From: an uncultured Jannaschia sp.
GTDB taxonomy: Bacteria; Pseudomonadota; Alphaproteobacteria; Rhodobacterales; Rhodobacteraceae
NCBI GenBank assembly: GCA_947494145.1
Contig: CANLTZ010000023.1
Span: 1 to 55,418, forward strand
Direction of reading: 5' to 3'
DNA: 55,418 bases
Position numbers and translations under genes: made by a program. Below the pieces are notes generated by a model. It saw only the letters and a list, made by a program, of their open reading frames with translations, was not told the DNA's origin and did no database searches. Below, one piece after another: positions 1-7,881 of the stretch (the stretch's first letter is position 1; each line of letters starts with the position of its first letter).

Positions 1-77
1 TCGGCCGGGGTGAGGTTTTGCAGGCTCTCGTGGTAGCGCCGGTGGTTGTAGTGATCGACAAAGGCGTCAATCTGCTG
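1..77. repeat. Terminal direct overlap, copy 1 (circular join)
   Basis: These 77 bases are identical to 55342-55418 at the other end of the window. An exact overlap of this size at both ends is what a k-mer assembler leaves on a circular contig. The transposase reading frame on the minus strand continues without a break from 55239-55418 into 78-285 once one copy is removed. The molecule is therefore read as a circle of about 55,341 bp. Confidence 0.85.
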
Positions 78-285
78 CCTGAGATCGCCGGGCAGGTAGT
101 AGTTTTCTAGCAGGATGCGGTTCTTCAGGGTCTGGTGCCAACGCTCGATCTTGCCCTGGGTCTGCGGGTGATACGGTGCGCCTCGAACATGGTCCATTTG
201 CTGATCTTCCAGCCAGTCGGCCAACTCGCCCGAGATGTAGCTGGACCCGTTATCGCAGATCATGACACCTGCACTATGGCGCATC
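1..285 (-). pseudogene. IS3-family transposase (OrfB) fragment, part 1
   Basis: The minus strand encodes the second half of an IS3-type DDE transposase. It shows a DNGSSY motif with the second catalytic Asp, then HPQTQGKIERWHQ with the third catalytic Glu, then the conserved HYNHRRYHESL block. The frame continues across the circular join into 55239-55418. Upstream of DNGSSY (about position 285) similarity to the family stops abruptly, so the N-terminal integrase part and OrfA are missing. The copy is a remnant left by rearrangement and cannot be active. Confidence 0.85.
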
Positions 286-702
286 GCGACGCCGGGAGTG
301 GGAGCCATCCACCCCATCTGGTTTGTCCTGCCCAGCATTCCAGTTCGCACCAGCAGCGAACTTCCGCTTCCCGCCCATTGTGTTGAAAAGCTCCGGCAGA
401 ACGCAGGTTGGGCCGCTGTCGCGGGAAATTGTTCCAATTGAGAGGCGCCTGGCGCTGGTTTTCAGCGCAGAGTCCGCGTGTGTGAGAACATCGTCTGCTG
501 ATTTCGAACCTAGCCAAGGTGGTGAGGAGTTTTTCAACGCAATCCGCCCATTCCGATGCTTCTCGTGGTCGCGGAGAAAACCGAGCGCCAGCGGCGACGG
601 TCTCGCATAACGGACGGTGGCCAGGCTAAGCAAATTGCGCAGTCGGTGACCGTCAGTGCATAGCATGGACTACGCCTATCTCTGCGGGCAGCATGTGGTG
701 TC
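286..702. other. No recognisable gene; remnant DNA between IS3 fragment and SRAP gene
   Basis: Short frames exist on both strands (for example 274-666 minus) but none has a recognisable motif, a credible ribosome-binding site or a family resemblance. The stretch begins exactly where the IS3 transposase is cut, so it probably is flanking DNA brought next to the IS by the same event. A leader for the gene at 703 must lie in its last part. Confidence 0.4.
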
Positions 703-1632
703 ATGTGCAACCTCTACTCGAACACTATGCCCGTCGAGGCGATGCGTCAGCTCTTCGGGGTCGATCAGGCGAACGACGATCTCGGCAACGCTGAGCCACT
801 GTCGGCAATCTTTCCCAAGGGCACGGCGCCGATCGTCGGTGTAGGCGAGGACGGCACCCGCTGGCTGAAGAACACGCATTGGGGGTTCGTGCTGCCCCAA
901 GTCTCGAAGCGGACGGGCAAGCCGATCCAGCCGAAAGCGGTGAATAACGCGCGGGACGACAAGCTGCGGACGTCGTCGTTTTGGCGGAAGAGTTTTGAAG
1001 AACGGCGGTGCCTGGTCCCGGCGACGAGCTTCTGCGAGGCGAAGGGACGGAAGCCGACGACCTACGTCTGGTTTGGCGTGACGGGGGAGGGCCCACGACC
1101 TGCCCTCTCCTTCGCTGGCATCTGGCGGCCGTTCGTCGGCGACTACGGGGGAGAGAAGCGCGAACTCGTCACATCCTCGATCGTGACCACGACGCCAAAC
1201 GAGCTGGTGCGCGAGACGCACCCTGACCGGATGCCGGCAATTCTGCACCCCGACGACTATGAAACCTGGCTGACCGCTGATCCGGACACGGCATTCACTC
1301 TGATCCGGCCCTATCCAGCGTCAGAAATGGTTATTCATCAGAAGGGTGAGGATCTTCGCTCGGATCCGGGGGGCGTCGAATATGGGGTCCATTGCGGGAG
1401 AGTGTGGAATCCTACGCTAAGCAGTGATCGGTTGACCTTGAGCCGCCTTTCAGGGCTGATCGGACTTTTTCCCGAACAACTGATGCAGAAGCTGTTCGGA
1501 TTTTTCCAAGCCCTCTTCGGTGAACCAGACAGACTTCGCTTTGCCTACCGGGTCAGAAATGAAGCCCTTTTCGTGCAGTCTTTCCATGCTGCCCCAGTCA
1601 AAACTTTTCCACGCGCGATGTTCGGCATGTAG
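703..1632 (+). CDS. SRAP-family (YedK/HMCES-like) abasic-site protein, 3' end altered by transposon
   Basis: SRAP proteins crosslink to abasic sites in single-stranded DNA through Cys2 after removal of Met1. Here the protein starts MCNLYS, giving Cys2. The other hallmarks are the NARDD segment, the ATSFCEAKG motif with the conserved Glu, and THPDRMP with the active-site His. The native protein ended at about 228 residues: without the transposon at 1384 the frame would read VEYR and stop. In the window the frame runs on through the transposon inverted repeat and antisense to its DUF6429 gene, adding about 80 unrelated residues (309 in total). All catalytic residues precede the insertion, so function may survive. 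A plasmid copy could protect DNA that passes through a single-stranded stage. Confidence 0.88.
   Translation: MCNLYSNTMPVEAMRQLFGVDQANDDLGNAEPLSAIFPKGTAPIVGVGEDGTRWLKNTHWGFVLPQVSKRTGKPIQPKAVNNARDDKLRTSSFWRKSFEERRCLVPATSFCEAKGRKPTTYVWFGVTGEGPRPALSFAGIWRPFVGDYGGEKRELVTSSIVTTTPNELVRETHPDRMPAILHPDDYETWLTADPDTAFTLIRPYPASEMVIHQKGEDLRSDPGGVEYGVHCGRVWNPTLSSDRLTLSRLSGLIGLFPEQLMQKLFGFFQALFGEPDRLRFAYRVRNEALFVQSFHAAPVKTFPRAMFGM
1379..1423. repeat. Transposon left inverted repeat plus target duplication
   Basis: AATAT (1379-1383) is the left copy of the target duplication. The inverted repeat 1384-1423 starts GGGGTCCATTGCGGGAGAG. It pairs with the right end at 39 of 40 positions. Confidence 0.93.
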
Positions 1633-1728
1633 ACCCAGACGCAAGAGCGCGAGAATAGCGTCGTCGATTTTGTCTTCGTCGAGAGAAAACTCACCGGATT
1701 TTTCTGAGATATGCCGTTCGTTCGTCAT
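1450..1728 (-). CDS. DUF6429 family protein
   Basis: A 92-residue protein whose core (DKIDDAILALLRLGLH, then RAWKSFDWGSMERLHEKGFI, then SDPVGKAKSVWFTEEG) is the family signature of DUF6429. The function is unknown; the family is often found beside transposon resolvases. Its start overlaps the resolvase stop by four bases (ATGA), so the two are translationally coupled. It lies next to the left inverted repeat and looks like a standard part of this transposon lineage rather than a passenger. Confidence 0.75.
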   Translation of the reverse strand: MTNERHISEKSGEFSLDEDKIDDAILALLRLGLHAEHRAWKSFDWGSMERLHEKGFISDPVGKAKSVWFTEEGLEKSEQLLHQLFGKKSDQP

Positions 1729-2345
1729 GCCGCCAGGACTCGTTTGCCGTAGTCACGCAGGTTTCCATTCGGATCAACATAGCGGTAGAGTGTGACGGGT
1801 TTTACCCCGAGTTCCTTGCAAAGCTCCGAGACGGACGTGTCACGGTTTGCCATCGCGGCTTGAGCCATTCGGACCTGGGCTTTGCTCAGCGCGAATTTTC
1901 GCCCGCCCTTTCGGCCTCTAGCCCGCGCAGCGGCAAGGCCAGCCATTGTGCGCTCTCGGATCAGCTCACTTTCGAATTCAGCCAGGGCTGCGAATATGCC
2001 GAATGACAAGCGGCCAGCTGCGGTGGTCGTGTCGATCTGAGCACCTTGGCCAGTGAGGACTTTCAGGCCGACCCCACGTTCTGACAGCAGGGTCGTGGTT
2101 TTCACCAGATGATTGAGGCTGCGACCCATCCGATCAAGTTTCCAGATTACCAGAACATCGCCGTTGCGCAGGGCCTTCAGACAAGCATCCAACCCAGGCC
2201 GCTCGTCCTTCTTGCCTGACGCGCGATCAGAATAGATTTGATCCTCCTCGACCCCGGCGGCGATCAGTGCATCCTTCTGAAGATCAAGCGACTGGCTCCC
2301 GTCTGCCTTCGAGACGCGGGCGTAGCCGATCAGCATGTTTCCCAA
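1725..2345 (-). CDS. tnpR: Serine resolvase of the Tn3-family transposon
   Basis: A serine recombinase that resolves the cointegrate formed during replicative transposition. The N-terminal catalytic domain has the YARVS motif with the nucleophilic Ser, then the KLDRMGRSLNHL and AEFESELIRERT blocks. A C-terminal helix-turn-helix (VSELCKELGVKPVTLYRYV) recognises res. The length of 206 residues is typical; translation may instead begin at the internal Met at 2336 (MLIGYARVS). It is divergent from tnpA, with the res region between them. The gene appears intact. Confidence 0.92.
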   Translation of the reverse strand: MGNMLIGYARVSKADGSQSLDLQKDALIAAGVEEDQIYSDRASGKKDERPGLDACLKALRNGDVLVIWKLDRMGRSLNHLVKTTTLLSERGVGLKVLTGQGAQIDTTTAAGRLSFGIFAALAEFESELIRERTMAGLAAARARGRKGGRKFALSKAQVRMAQAAMANRDTSVSELCKELGVKPVTLYRYVDPNGNLRDYGKRVLAA

Positions 2346-2456
2346 ACGATCGTTTGAGGCAGGTTGAGGAAATCGCTGTTTTCAGCCATCAAACTTGTTC
2401 CTTATTCCATTTCACAAACAAAAATACGCAATGGATACTGAGAAAGCAAAAGAAAC
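2343..2456. promoter_or_regulatory. Candidate res site / divergent tnpR-tnpA promoter region
   Basis: The gap between the divergent resolvase and transposase is where Tn3-family res sites lie. It opens with the perfect palindrome CAAACGATCGTTTG (2343-2356), overlapping the resolvase start, followed by an AT-rich stretch. Resolvase normally binds three subsites here and represses both genes. The exact crossover subsite cannot be assigned by eye. Confidence 0.55.
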
Positions 2457-3054
2457 ATGGCACATCGAACGATCCTGACACCAAAGCAACGAAGCACCCT
2501 ATTTGACCTTCCTGTTGATGAATCAGACTTGCTGAAGCACTACACGCTCGCCGATGAAGACCTGGAACACATCCGGCAGAGGCGACGTGCACGCAATCAG
2601 TTTGGTTTTGCCCTCCAGCTTTGCGTGTTGCGGTTTCCCGGTCGATCGCTGTCGCCCGGAGAAGTCATACCGGAGGAGATCACCAGTTTTCTGGCTGCTC
2701 AGCTTGGGTTGCGCGACGAATATCTGGGCAACTATGCCATCCGCGAAGAGACGCGGCACGAGCATATGGCCATCTTGCGCGATACTTTCGGTTATAGAGC
2801 ATTCTCTGGCCGAGGTGCACGGGATCTGAAAACCTGGTTGGATCGGCAGGCTGAACTTGCGACCTCGAACGAAGATATTGCCCGCCGGTTTGTCGAGGAA
2901 TGCCGAAGGACGCAGACGATCCTGCCAGCTGTCACGACAGTCGAACGGTTATGCGCAGATGCGTTAGTGGCCGCTGAACGGCGGATCGAGACTCGGATTG
3001 CACAGCGATTGGCTGATGATCTATGTGGCCATCTTGACGCTTTGTTGTCCGAAC
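2457..3054 (+). pseudogene. tnpA: Tn3-family transposase, N-terminal fragment
   Basis: About 199 residues of the DUF4158 N-terminal DNA-binding region of a Tn3-family TnpA (LTPKQR start, then LADEDLEHIRQRRRARNQFGFALQLC, which is the typical opening). The frame is cut at 3054 by the left repeat of an IS5-family element, and the remaining roughly 790 residues, including the DDE catalytic core, are absent from the window. It is therefore inactive. Confidence 0.9.
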
Positions 3055-4104
3055 GGCGTTGTTGCATGAAGCCCGCTTGGGATTCACATTGCGAGTCCAG
3101 CGACATAGCTGGGCGGCATGTCCAAGCCTGCGCCCCCCCGCTACCGCACTCTGAACTGGTCGAGCTACAACGCCGCGCTGCGTAGGCGTGGCTCGCTGAC
3201 GGTGTGGTTCGACCCGTCGATGCCATGGCATGCGGCGCCCTCGGGCAAGCGCGGCGCGCAGCCGATCTACAGCGGCGCCGCCATCCAGGCTTGCCTGACG
3301 GTGAAGGTCCTGTTCGGCCTGCCGCTGCGTCAGGCGACGGGCTTTGTCACCAGCCTGCTCAAGCTCGCGGGGCTCGACTGGCCGGTGCCGGACTATTCGA
3401 CGCTCTGCCGTCGCCAGAAGACGCTGGCCGTGCAGTTGCCCTACCGGGGCTCCGGCGGGCCACTGCACCTGCTGGTGGACAGCACCGGCATCAAGGTCCG
3501 GGGCGAAGGCGAATGGCATGCGCGCAAGCATGGCGGCGCGCGTCGGCGCGTCTGGCGCAAGGTCCACCTGGCCATCGACGATGCGACTATGGAGGTGCGC
3601 GCGGTCGAGGTCACCGATAGCAGGATCGGCGACGCGCCCATGCTGCCTTGCCTACTGTCGCAGATCCCTGGAGACGAGCCGATCGCGTCCGTAACCGCCG
3701 ACGGCGCCTACGACGGTCGCGCCTGCCGTGATGCCATCGCGATGAGGGGCGCCCAGGCGATCATTCCGCCGCGTAGGAACGCCAAGCCCTGGAAGAAGGA
3801 CAGCCCGGGCGCCGGACGCCGCAACGACGACCTGCGCGCCATGAAGCGCTTCGGCCGAACGCTCTGGCGCAAGTGGTCCGGCTATCACCGACGAAGCCGC
3901 GTCGAGACCAAGATGAACTGCCTCAAGCTGCTCGGCCAGAAGCTCGCCGCCCGCGACTTCGACCGCCAGACCGCCGAACTTCAGGTCCGCATCGCCATCC
4001 TCAACCGCTTCACCGCTCTCGGCCTCCCCGTCACGCAGCCCGTCGGCTGACCTCAGACGGGGAAAGGGGAGTTCCGTCCTCCCGACGCTTCATGCAACAG
4101 CGCC
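3055..4104 (+). mobile_element. IS5-family (IS903-group) insertion sequence, 1050 bp
   Basis: Bounded by 18-bp inverted repeats GGCGTTGTTGCATGAAGC (3055-3072) and its complement with one change (4087-4104), with a single transposase inside. IS903-type elements make 9-bp target duplications, but the flanks here (TGTCCGAAC on the left, CCTGAACGA on the right) do not match. Missing duplication plus truncated genes on both sides points to an adjacent deletion or recombination between two copies. Confidence 0.88.
3118..4050 (+). CDS. IS5-family transposase
   Basis: A complete 310-residue DDE transposase. Visible landmarks are the first catalytic Asp in HLLVDSTGIKV, the second in TADGAYDGRACRDA, and the C-terminal RRSRVETKMNCLKLLGQ block, whose Glu completes the triad as in the Y-(2)-R-(3)-E-(6)-K signature of IS4/IS5 enzymes. 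It starts about 45 bp inside the left repeat, and nothing interrupts it, so this IS could be active. Confidence 0.93.
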   Translation: MSKPAPPRYRTLNWSSYNAALRRRGSLTVWFDPSMPWHAAPSGKRGAQPIYSGAAIQACLTVKVLFGLPLRQATGFVTSLLKLAGLDWPVPDYSTLCRRQKTLAVQLPYRGSGGPLHLLVDSTGIKVRGEGEWHARKHGGARRRVWRKVHLAIDDATMEVRAVEVTDSRIGDAPMLPCLLSQIPGDEPIASVTADGAYDGRACRDAIAMRGAQAIIPPRRNAKPWKKDSPGAGRRNDDLRAMKRFGRTLWRKWSGYHRRSRVETKMNCLKLLGQKLAARDFDRQTAELQVRIAILNRFTALGLPVTQPVG

Positions 4105-4339
4105 CCTGAACGAGAAAAACCTTGTATCCCGTATGCAGCATGGCAGCTGCTACGATCCAGGACCACGCCTCCGTCGCCGGTCTGGGCACGGACGGCAGGA
4201 TGGGAATCGCAATCAGTGCCTGTACAAGGGCCAGCAGCAGAACCGTCGATACCCGGTCCAGCCCGAGCTTGACGACCGAGTTCCAGCCCGCGTGCAGGAG
4301 GGCGGCAACCAGCACGGCTGCGAAGACGTGGTTCTCCAT
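4105..4339 (-). pseudogene. EamA/DMT-family transporter, N-terminal fragment
   Basis: About 78 residues containing two to three hydrophobic helices (FAAVLVAALLHAGWNSVVKLG, typical of the first EamA helix, then VLLLALVQALIAIPILPSV). The frame is cut by the right repeat of the IS5-family element at 4104. A full EamA transporter has about 290 residues, so most of it is lost. It belonged to the transposon's passenger group. Confidence 0.8.
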
Positions 4340-4342
4340 GCG

Positions 4343-4537
4343 TCAGCGCCAGAACGGCTTGGCGATCTCGACCGTGCGATCTGCTTCGCTGATCCCCACA
4401 TCCCGCAGACCGTCCGCAGTCAGGCGGGACAGAGCCCGGCGCGTGACAAGGTTTCGATACCAAAGCGCCAGATGATCCCAGGTGATCGTATTCGGGATAG
4501 TGGTATCCACAAAGCGCAAGGAGTATTCATGTGCCAT
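4343..4537 (-). CDS. DUF1127 (YjiS-like) small protein
   Basis: A 64-residue protein ending with the DUF1127 signature: LTADGLRDVGISEADRTVEIAKPFWR, preceded by an Arg-rich RNLVTRRALSRL. These small alphaproteobacterial proteins have been tied to RNA turnover and phosphate or carbon metabolism in related bacteria; no role can be assigned here. It is divergent from the LysR gene at 4609 and probably its target, an arrangement common with an EamA exporter beside it. Confidence 0.8.
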   Translation of the reverse strand: MAHEYSLRFVDTTIPNTITWDHLALWYRNLVTRRALSRLTADGLRDVGISEADRTVEIAKPFWR

Positions 4538-4608
4538 AACCGTTTGTAGTATTTCCGATACGTCATCAAAAACGATGTTTTATCCATTTGTAAGTGAGGA
4601 AAACGCAC

Positions 4609-5490
4609 ATGAAACGCGGAATGCTCCCCCTCAACGCTCTTCGCGCCTTCGAGGCGACGATGCGGCATGGCCAGATGAAGCTGGCCGCCGAGGAGTTGGG
4701 CGTAACCTATGGGGCCGTTAGCCGACAGGTCCGAGGGCTTGAAGAAATCCTCGGCGTGTCGCTCTTTGATGGGCCACGCAACAGACTCACCCCGAGCCAG
4801 GCCGCGTGTGATCTTCAGCCCGCCCTTCAGGACGCACTCGACCGTATTGAAGCTGCGGTTCTGCGGGTGCAGCGCAGAGACAAGCGGACGCTTGATTTGT
4901 CCTGTCTCAGCACATTTGCGATGCGTTGGCTCATCCCGCGCCTCTTTGATTTTCGCGAGGCACATGCCGCTATCGAAGTGCGCATGACCGCCGATGATGG
5001 GCCGGTCGATTTTGCGCGGGACCGCTTCGACGTTGCGATCCGCGTCGGATCGGGCCCTTGGCCAGAGATGACGGTGACAGAGTTATTCGCCGATACCGTA
5101 GGGCCGGTTGCCAGCCCAACCATTTTGGAAACTTCAAGCTCGATGGCATGGCAGGACGTCTCAGCGTTGCCTCTTCTGCACACTCGGACCCGTCCAACTG
5201 CATGGCATGATTGGTGCGCCTCGAACGATTGCCCCCTCCCGAGCGGCGGGCAGGAATTCGAGCACTTCTATTTCCTGCTGGAAGCCGCGACCGCAGGCCT
5301 TGGTGTCGCCGTAGCGCCGGAGGTTCTCGTCCGGGATGACGTGGCCGCAGGACGGTTGGTCGCCCCGTTTGGGTTCCGACCTTCCGGCCAGACCTATGTC
5401 GCGCTGACGCCGGACCATCCTTCCGCCGAAGCCATTGCTTTTACTAGTTGGCTTCGTTTGCAGGCGAAGTCGGATGGATCCGACTGCTGA
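4609..5490 (+). CDS. LysR-family transcriptional regulator (GcvA-like)
   Basis: A 293-residue regulator with an N-terminal winged helix-turn-helix (LPLNALRAFEATMRHGQMKLAAEELGVTYGAVSRQVRGLE) and a substrate-binding domain typical of the GcvA group. The start at 4609 is preceded by GTGAGGAAAACGCAC, a usable ribosome-binding site. It is divergent from the DUF1127 and EamA fragment genes and probably controlled them. With the transporter cut, this regulator may now lack its main target. The inducer is unknown. Confidence 0.88.
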   Translation: MKRGMLPLNALRAFEATMRHGQMKLAAEELGVTYGAVSRQVRGLEEILGVSLFDGPRNRLTPSQAACDLQPALQDALDRIEAAVLRVQRRDKRTLDLSCLSTFAMRWLIPRLFDFREAHAAIEVRMTADDGPVDFARDRFDVAIRVGSGPWPEMTVTELFADTVGPVASPTILETSSSMAWQDVSALPLLHTRTRPTAWHDWCASNDCPLPSGGQEFEHFYFLLEAATAGLGVAVAPEVLVRDDVAAGRLVAPFGFRPSGQTYVALTPDHPSAEAIAFTSWLRLQAKSDGSDC

Positions 5491-5722
5491 CTGGAGGAAA
5501 TTGAAAGCGGACTTTGGAGCAGCTGCAGCGAAAGCTCACTTCGTCCCGCATCTCGTTGATTGGTTGATTGCAAATTGCTGCACTGTCGATGAATGGCCGG
5601 TTTCCTTGCTGCGCGGCAGCGTCGATTTTTCCGCCCCTGTGGTACGTTGGTGCTGTCAACGCGCGCAGCACCAATTCGCTTAGAGTGTCATTCCGCCCCG
5701 TCGCGCAACGGTTCTCGTTGTT
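5491..5722. other. Non-coding end of transposon
   Basis: No gene is supported between the LysR stop and the right inverted repeat. A frame beginning at 5474 has no recognised motif and overlaps the LysR 3' end. No trace of the tnpA 3' end is present. Confidence 0.4.
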
Positions 5723-6251
5723 TGCTTAGCGTAGGATTCCACACTCTCCCGCAAAGGACCCCAATATCGATGACGTCCGCAGGACGGAAAATGATGACTT
5801 CATCCGTAAGGTCATAGGTCACCCCGTCGAGGCCGCGTGTGGCGCCCCAGGCTGCGATGGTTTGAGACATCAGAAAGTGACGGCCGTCACAGTAGTTGTA
5901 GGTAAACCCGTCGTGGAAGTCGTCATCTGGACCAAAGAGACAGGATTCCGGCATGATTGCTAACCTAAGGCGGCGATGGGCGACGAAAGTGAGAACAACG
6001 CGAGGGTAGTCCAAGCCTCCGAACTGAAGATATTTTTCCGCCGTTGCTGGATGGTGGCCAGTCCAGATGGATTGATTGTTGGTCAGTCGGAGGGTGGAAG
6101 GTCCAGCATGGTAGAGGTTGGAATCGACGAGCAGCGTTTTCTCTCGGCGATTCGCGTCGGCCCAAAAATCATCGAGACGCGCGACGGCTGCTTGCGCTCT
6201 TGGGTCGAATTGGTTCGCGGTGATGTTTGGTCGATGGTCCATGGAATGCAT
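5688..6251 (-). pseudogene. Unknown protein, 3' end displaced by transposon
   Basis: The frame encodes 163 native residues, then about 24 read from the transposon repeat. Joining the two target-duplication copies restores a 178-residue protein that ends RRPPDPSEDPHPSDE with its stop at 1331-1333, on the other side of the transposon. The middle contains LYHAGPSTL and WTGHHPATAEKYL, which faintly recall ADP-ribosyltransferase-fold proteins, but the similarity is too weak for a call. The native gene converged with and overlapped the SRAP gene. Loss of only 15 terminal residues may leave it functional. Confidence 0.7.
5723..5767. repeat. Transposon right inverted repeat plus target duplication
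   Basis: 5723-5762 is the inverted counterpart of 1384-1423 (39/40 match). It is followed by AATAT (5763-5767), the second copy of the 5-bp target duplication. Confidence 0.93.
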
Positions 6252-6265
6252 TCAGGTCAAACGCC

Positions 6266-6583
6266 TCATCTTCGTGGTAATTTCGGGCTGACTGCTTCAA
6301 CCGGCGCATATGCTTCGACGACATAATAGCTAAGACGCCGGTCACCACGAGCTCCGCATTGACGGCAGAGCATGCGGTATTGGTGCAGGAACTTGAGCTT
6401 CGTCTCCGCCGGAAAGCGCGCATAGAGATCATGTGCGCCAATGAGATATTTGCGACCACAGGCTCGGCAGGTGATTTGGACGGCATGGCAGCCCTGTAGG
6501 TGCCCGACCGTTCGATTGAAGGCGAAGCCAGGAAGTGAGGCGGGGCGGTACGGCATCGACTGCGGAACATAAAGTGAACACAT
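6266..6583 (-). CDS. Small zinc-ribbon-like protein
   Basis: A protein of up to 105 residues with two paired-cysteine knuckles: CRACGRKY and, about 30 residues later, CRQCGARGD. This spacing is typical of a zinc ribbon. The region between is charged and helical. It ends 15 bp before the start of the next minus-strand gene and is probably co-transcribed with it. The start could also be the Met at about residue 10. The family was not recognised; nucleic-acid binding is only a guess from the ribbon. Confidence 0.6.
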   Translation of the reverse strand: MCSLYVPQSMPYRPASLPGFAFNRTVGHLQGCHAVQITCRACGRKYLIGAHDLYARFPAETKLKFLHQYRMLCRQCGARGDRRLSYYVVEAYAPVEAVSPKLPRR

Positions 6584-6635
6584 ACGACGTGTCTATGACC
6601 AGTGGATTTTGAAACGCAGCTTCACGACGACAACA

Positions 6636-6785
6636 TCAGCCTTTTGGAACGCAAATCGAAATGGAGCTCTGATTTTGCGAAGCTTCAAGAAAAGCGGCTC
6701 TGGCCGCTTCGCAGGCATCTTGGTTACTGAATTCTGCGGACAACCCGCCGCCGCCAGAAACGATCATCAACAAGACGTAGATCAT
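6636..6785 (-). CDS. 49-residue exported peptide
   Basis: A short frame with a hydrophobic start (MIYVLLMIVSGGGGLSA) followed by a compact tail with two cysteines (NQDACEAARAAFLEA and SISICVPKG). A ribosome-binding site (CGAGGG) lies just upstream. It follows the exported protein at 6808 on the same strand with a 22-bp gap, so it is likely the last gene of the TrbM-like group. The two cysteines would allow one disulfide in the periplasm. No function recognised. Confidence 0.6.
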   Translation of the reverse strand: MIYVLLMIVSGGGGLSAEFSNQDACEAARAAFLEASQNQSSISICVPKG

Positions 6786-6807
6786 TGTTTTCCCTCGAAA
6801 TCCCGGT

Positions 6808-7131
6808 TTATTGGTCGGACGAATCTACCGTCGAGCGGATGGCTGCTTGATCACCAAACAGTTCGAGATAACGAGCAAGGACGTCGTTCGTCAGTTGGAA
6901 CGCGCGCTCTCGTTCTTCTGCAAGGCAATTGATGTAGTCCTCCGCTTCTCGCAAGAAGACCTGGTACTCTTCGTTGACGAGAGTCATGAGCTCCGGGTCA
7001 TCGCGCGGTGGATCGAAAGGGTAGGGTTCGAGCGGCGGGACGCAGCCTGTCATCGAACTAATCGGTTGTCCCATGGCTGTTGGCGAGCTCGCTGCTACCA
7101 CCAGGAATGCGATAGCCGCACAGGTCTTCAT
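6808..7131 (-). CDS. Exported hypothetical protein of transfer region
   Basis: 107 residues with a clear signal peptide (KTCAAIAFLVVAASSPTAMG), a proline-rich segment (PPLEPYPFDPPRDDPEL) and an acidic helical tail with one more cysteine. Its start overlaps the stop of the TrbM-like gene (ATGA type), so the two form an operon. Secretion and the neighbour suggest a periplasmic role connected with conjugation; that is inference. Confidence 0.65.
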   Translation of the reverse strand: MKTCAAIAFLVVAASSPTAMGQPISSMTGCVPPLEPYPFDPPRDDPELMTLVNEEYQVFLREAEDYINCLAEERERAFQLTNDVLARYLELFGDQAAIRSTVDSSDQ

Positions 7132-7703
7132 TGGGTCGCTTCGACCGTCGGAGTAACGAAACCAGTATGATAGTTGACGCGGTAAAGCGGGCTCACGAAC
7201 CGGGACGCTGTGCCAGGCTCAAGCGTCACTTGGAGCTCGAAATTCACCGGAATAGCGACGCTTTGGTTGTGGTACGTGACCCGACGTTCACTGTCATCAC
7301 CCCAACTCCGACTGACGGTCGAGTGCGTGTAGCAAAACGCTGTGATCCGATCAGGCCCATCATCTTCCTCGCGTCGCGAGAAATGGAGTTGTTTACCATC
7401 GGGGCAGTGGTATCCCTGCGGGGATCGTCCGCGAAGGAACCGGTATCGGGTATCATGATTGGTATATTCCGTGCCGTCAGACATCGCACAGAAGCCGAAC
7501 GGTGGCTTAGGCGGAATGTCTGTGATCCGGTCGATCATGTAAGACCAGGCGTCACCGCAGTCGGACGGAAATCCGCCAGCAATGCAGAGGATGACCTTGC
7601 AATCCATATCGTACCCTTGGGCAAAAGACACGGACGGAGATGCGAGGCTTGCAACAGCGACTGCTGCCGCTAAACCGATGTTCTTACGTACTTTTCGTCC
7701 CAT
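7128..7703 (-). CDS. TrbM-like exported conjugation protein
   Basis: 191 residues from the Met at 7703 (an upstream Met at 7769 is less likely because it precedes the signal peptide by over 20 residues). After a signal peptide ending in SVSFAQG, the mature part opens DMDCKVILCIAGGFPSDCGDA, the cysteine pattern of TrbM-like proteins, and continues with further paired cysteines. TrbM-type proteins accompany type IV secretion systems and affect the yield of transfer or pili. A half-site AATATCAC at 7762-7769 upstream matches the operator before the virB operon. The gene probably leads a three-gene transcript. Confidence 0.65.
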   Translation of the reverse strand: MGRKVRKNIGLAAAVAVASLASPSVSFAQGYDMDCKVILCIAGGFPSDCGDAWSYMIDRITDIPPKPPFGFCAMSDGTEYTNHDTRYRFLRGRSPQGYHCPDGKQLHFSRREEDDGPDRITAFCYTHSTVSRSWGDDSERRVTYHNQSVAIPVNFELQVTLEPGTASRFVSPLYRVNYHTGFVTPTVEATQ

Positions 7704-7855
7704 ACTGTCTCTCGCTGTGATAGTTTCCCGACGTCGAAAATAGACGTAACACGATTTTCCGAATATCACTATTTCCGAGAAATGTCCCCGGAAAAGTCGC
7801 CACGGAGGGCCCTTCGATGTTCCCCGGATAAGGTTTCTTATGTAATATTCGGCAC

Positions 7856-7871
7856 CTCACGGCCGCGTGAG
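7856..7871. terminator. Hairpin downstream of repC
   Basis: The palindrome CTCACGGCCGCGTGAG lies 11 bp beyond the repC stop. It forms a six-pair GC-rich stem. There is no strong T run, so this is a possible rather than a certain terminator. Confidence 0.35.
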
Positions 7872-7881
7872 GATAGTTAAA

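Larger units (their letters stand above)
1384..5762. mobile_element. Tn3-family transposon, defective, with passenger genes
   Basis: Both ends carry a 40-bp inverted repeat beginning GGGG (1384-1423 and 5723-5762) with a single mismatch. The element is flanked by the 5-bp duplication AATAT (1379-1383 and 5763-5767). Inside are a resolvase, a res-like region and the first part of a tnpA, the classical Tn3-family core. About 2.4 kb of tnpA is missing where an IS5/IS903-type element sits. Passengers on the right are a cut EamA gene, a DUF1127 gene and a LysR regulator. With intact ends it could still move if a related transposase acted in trans. Confidence 0.92.
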
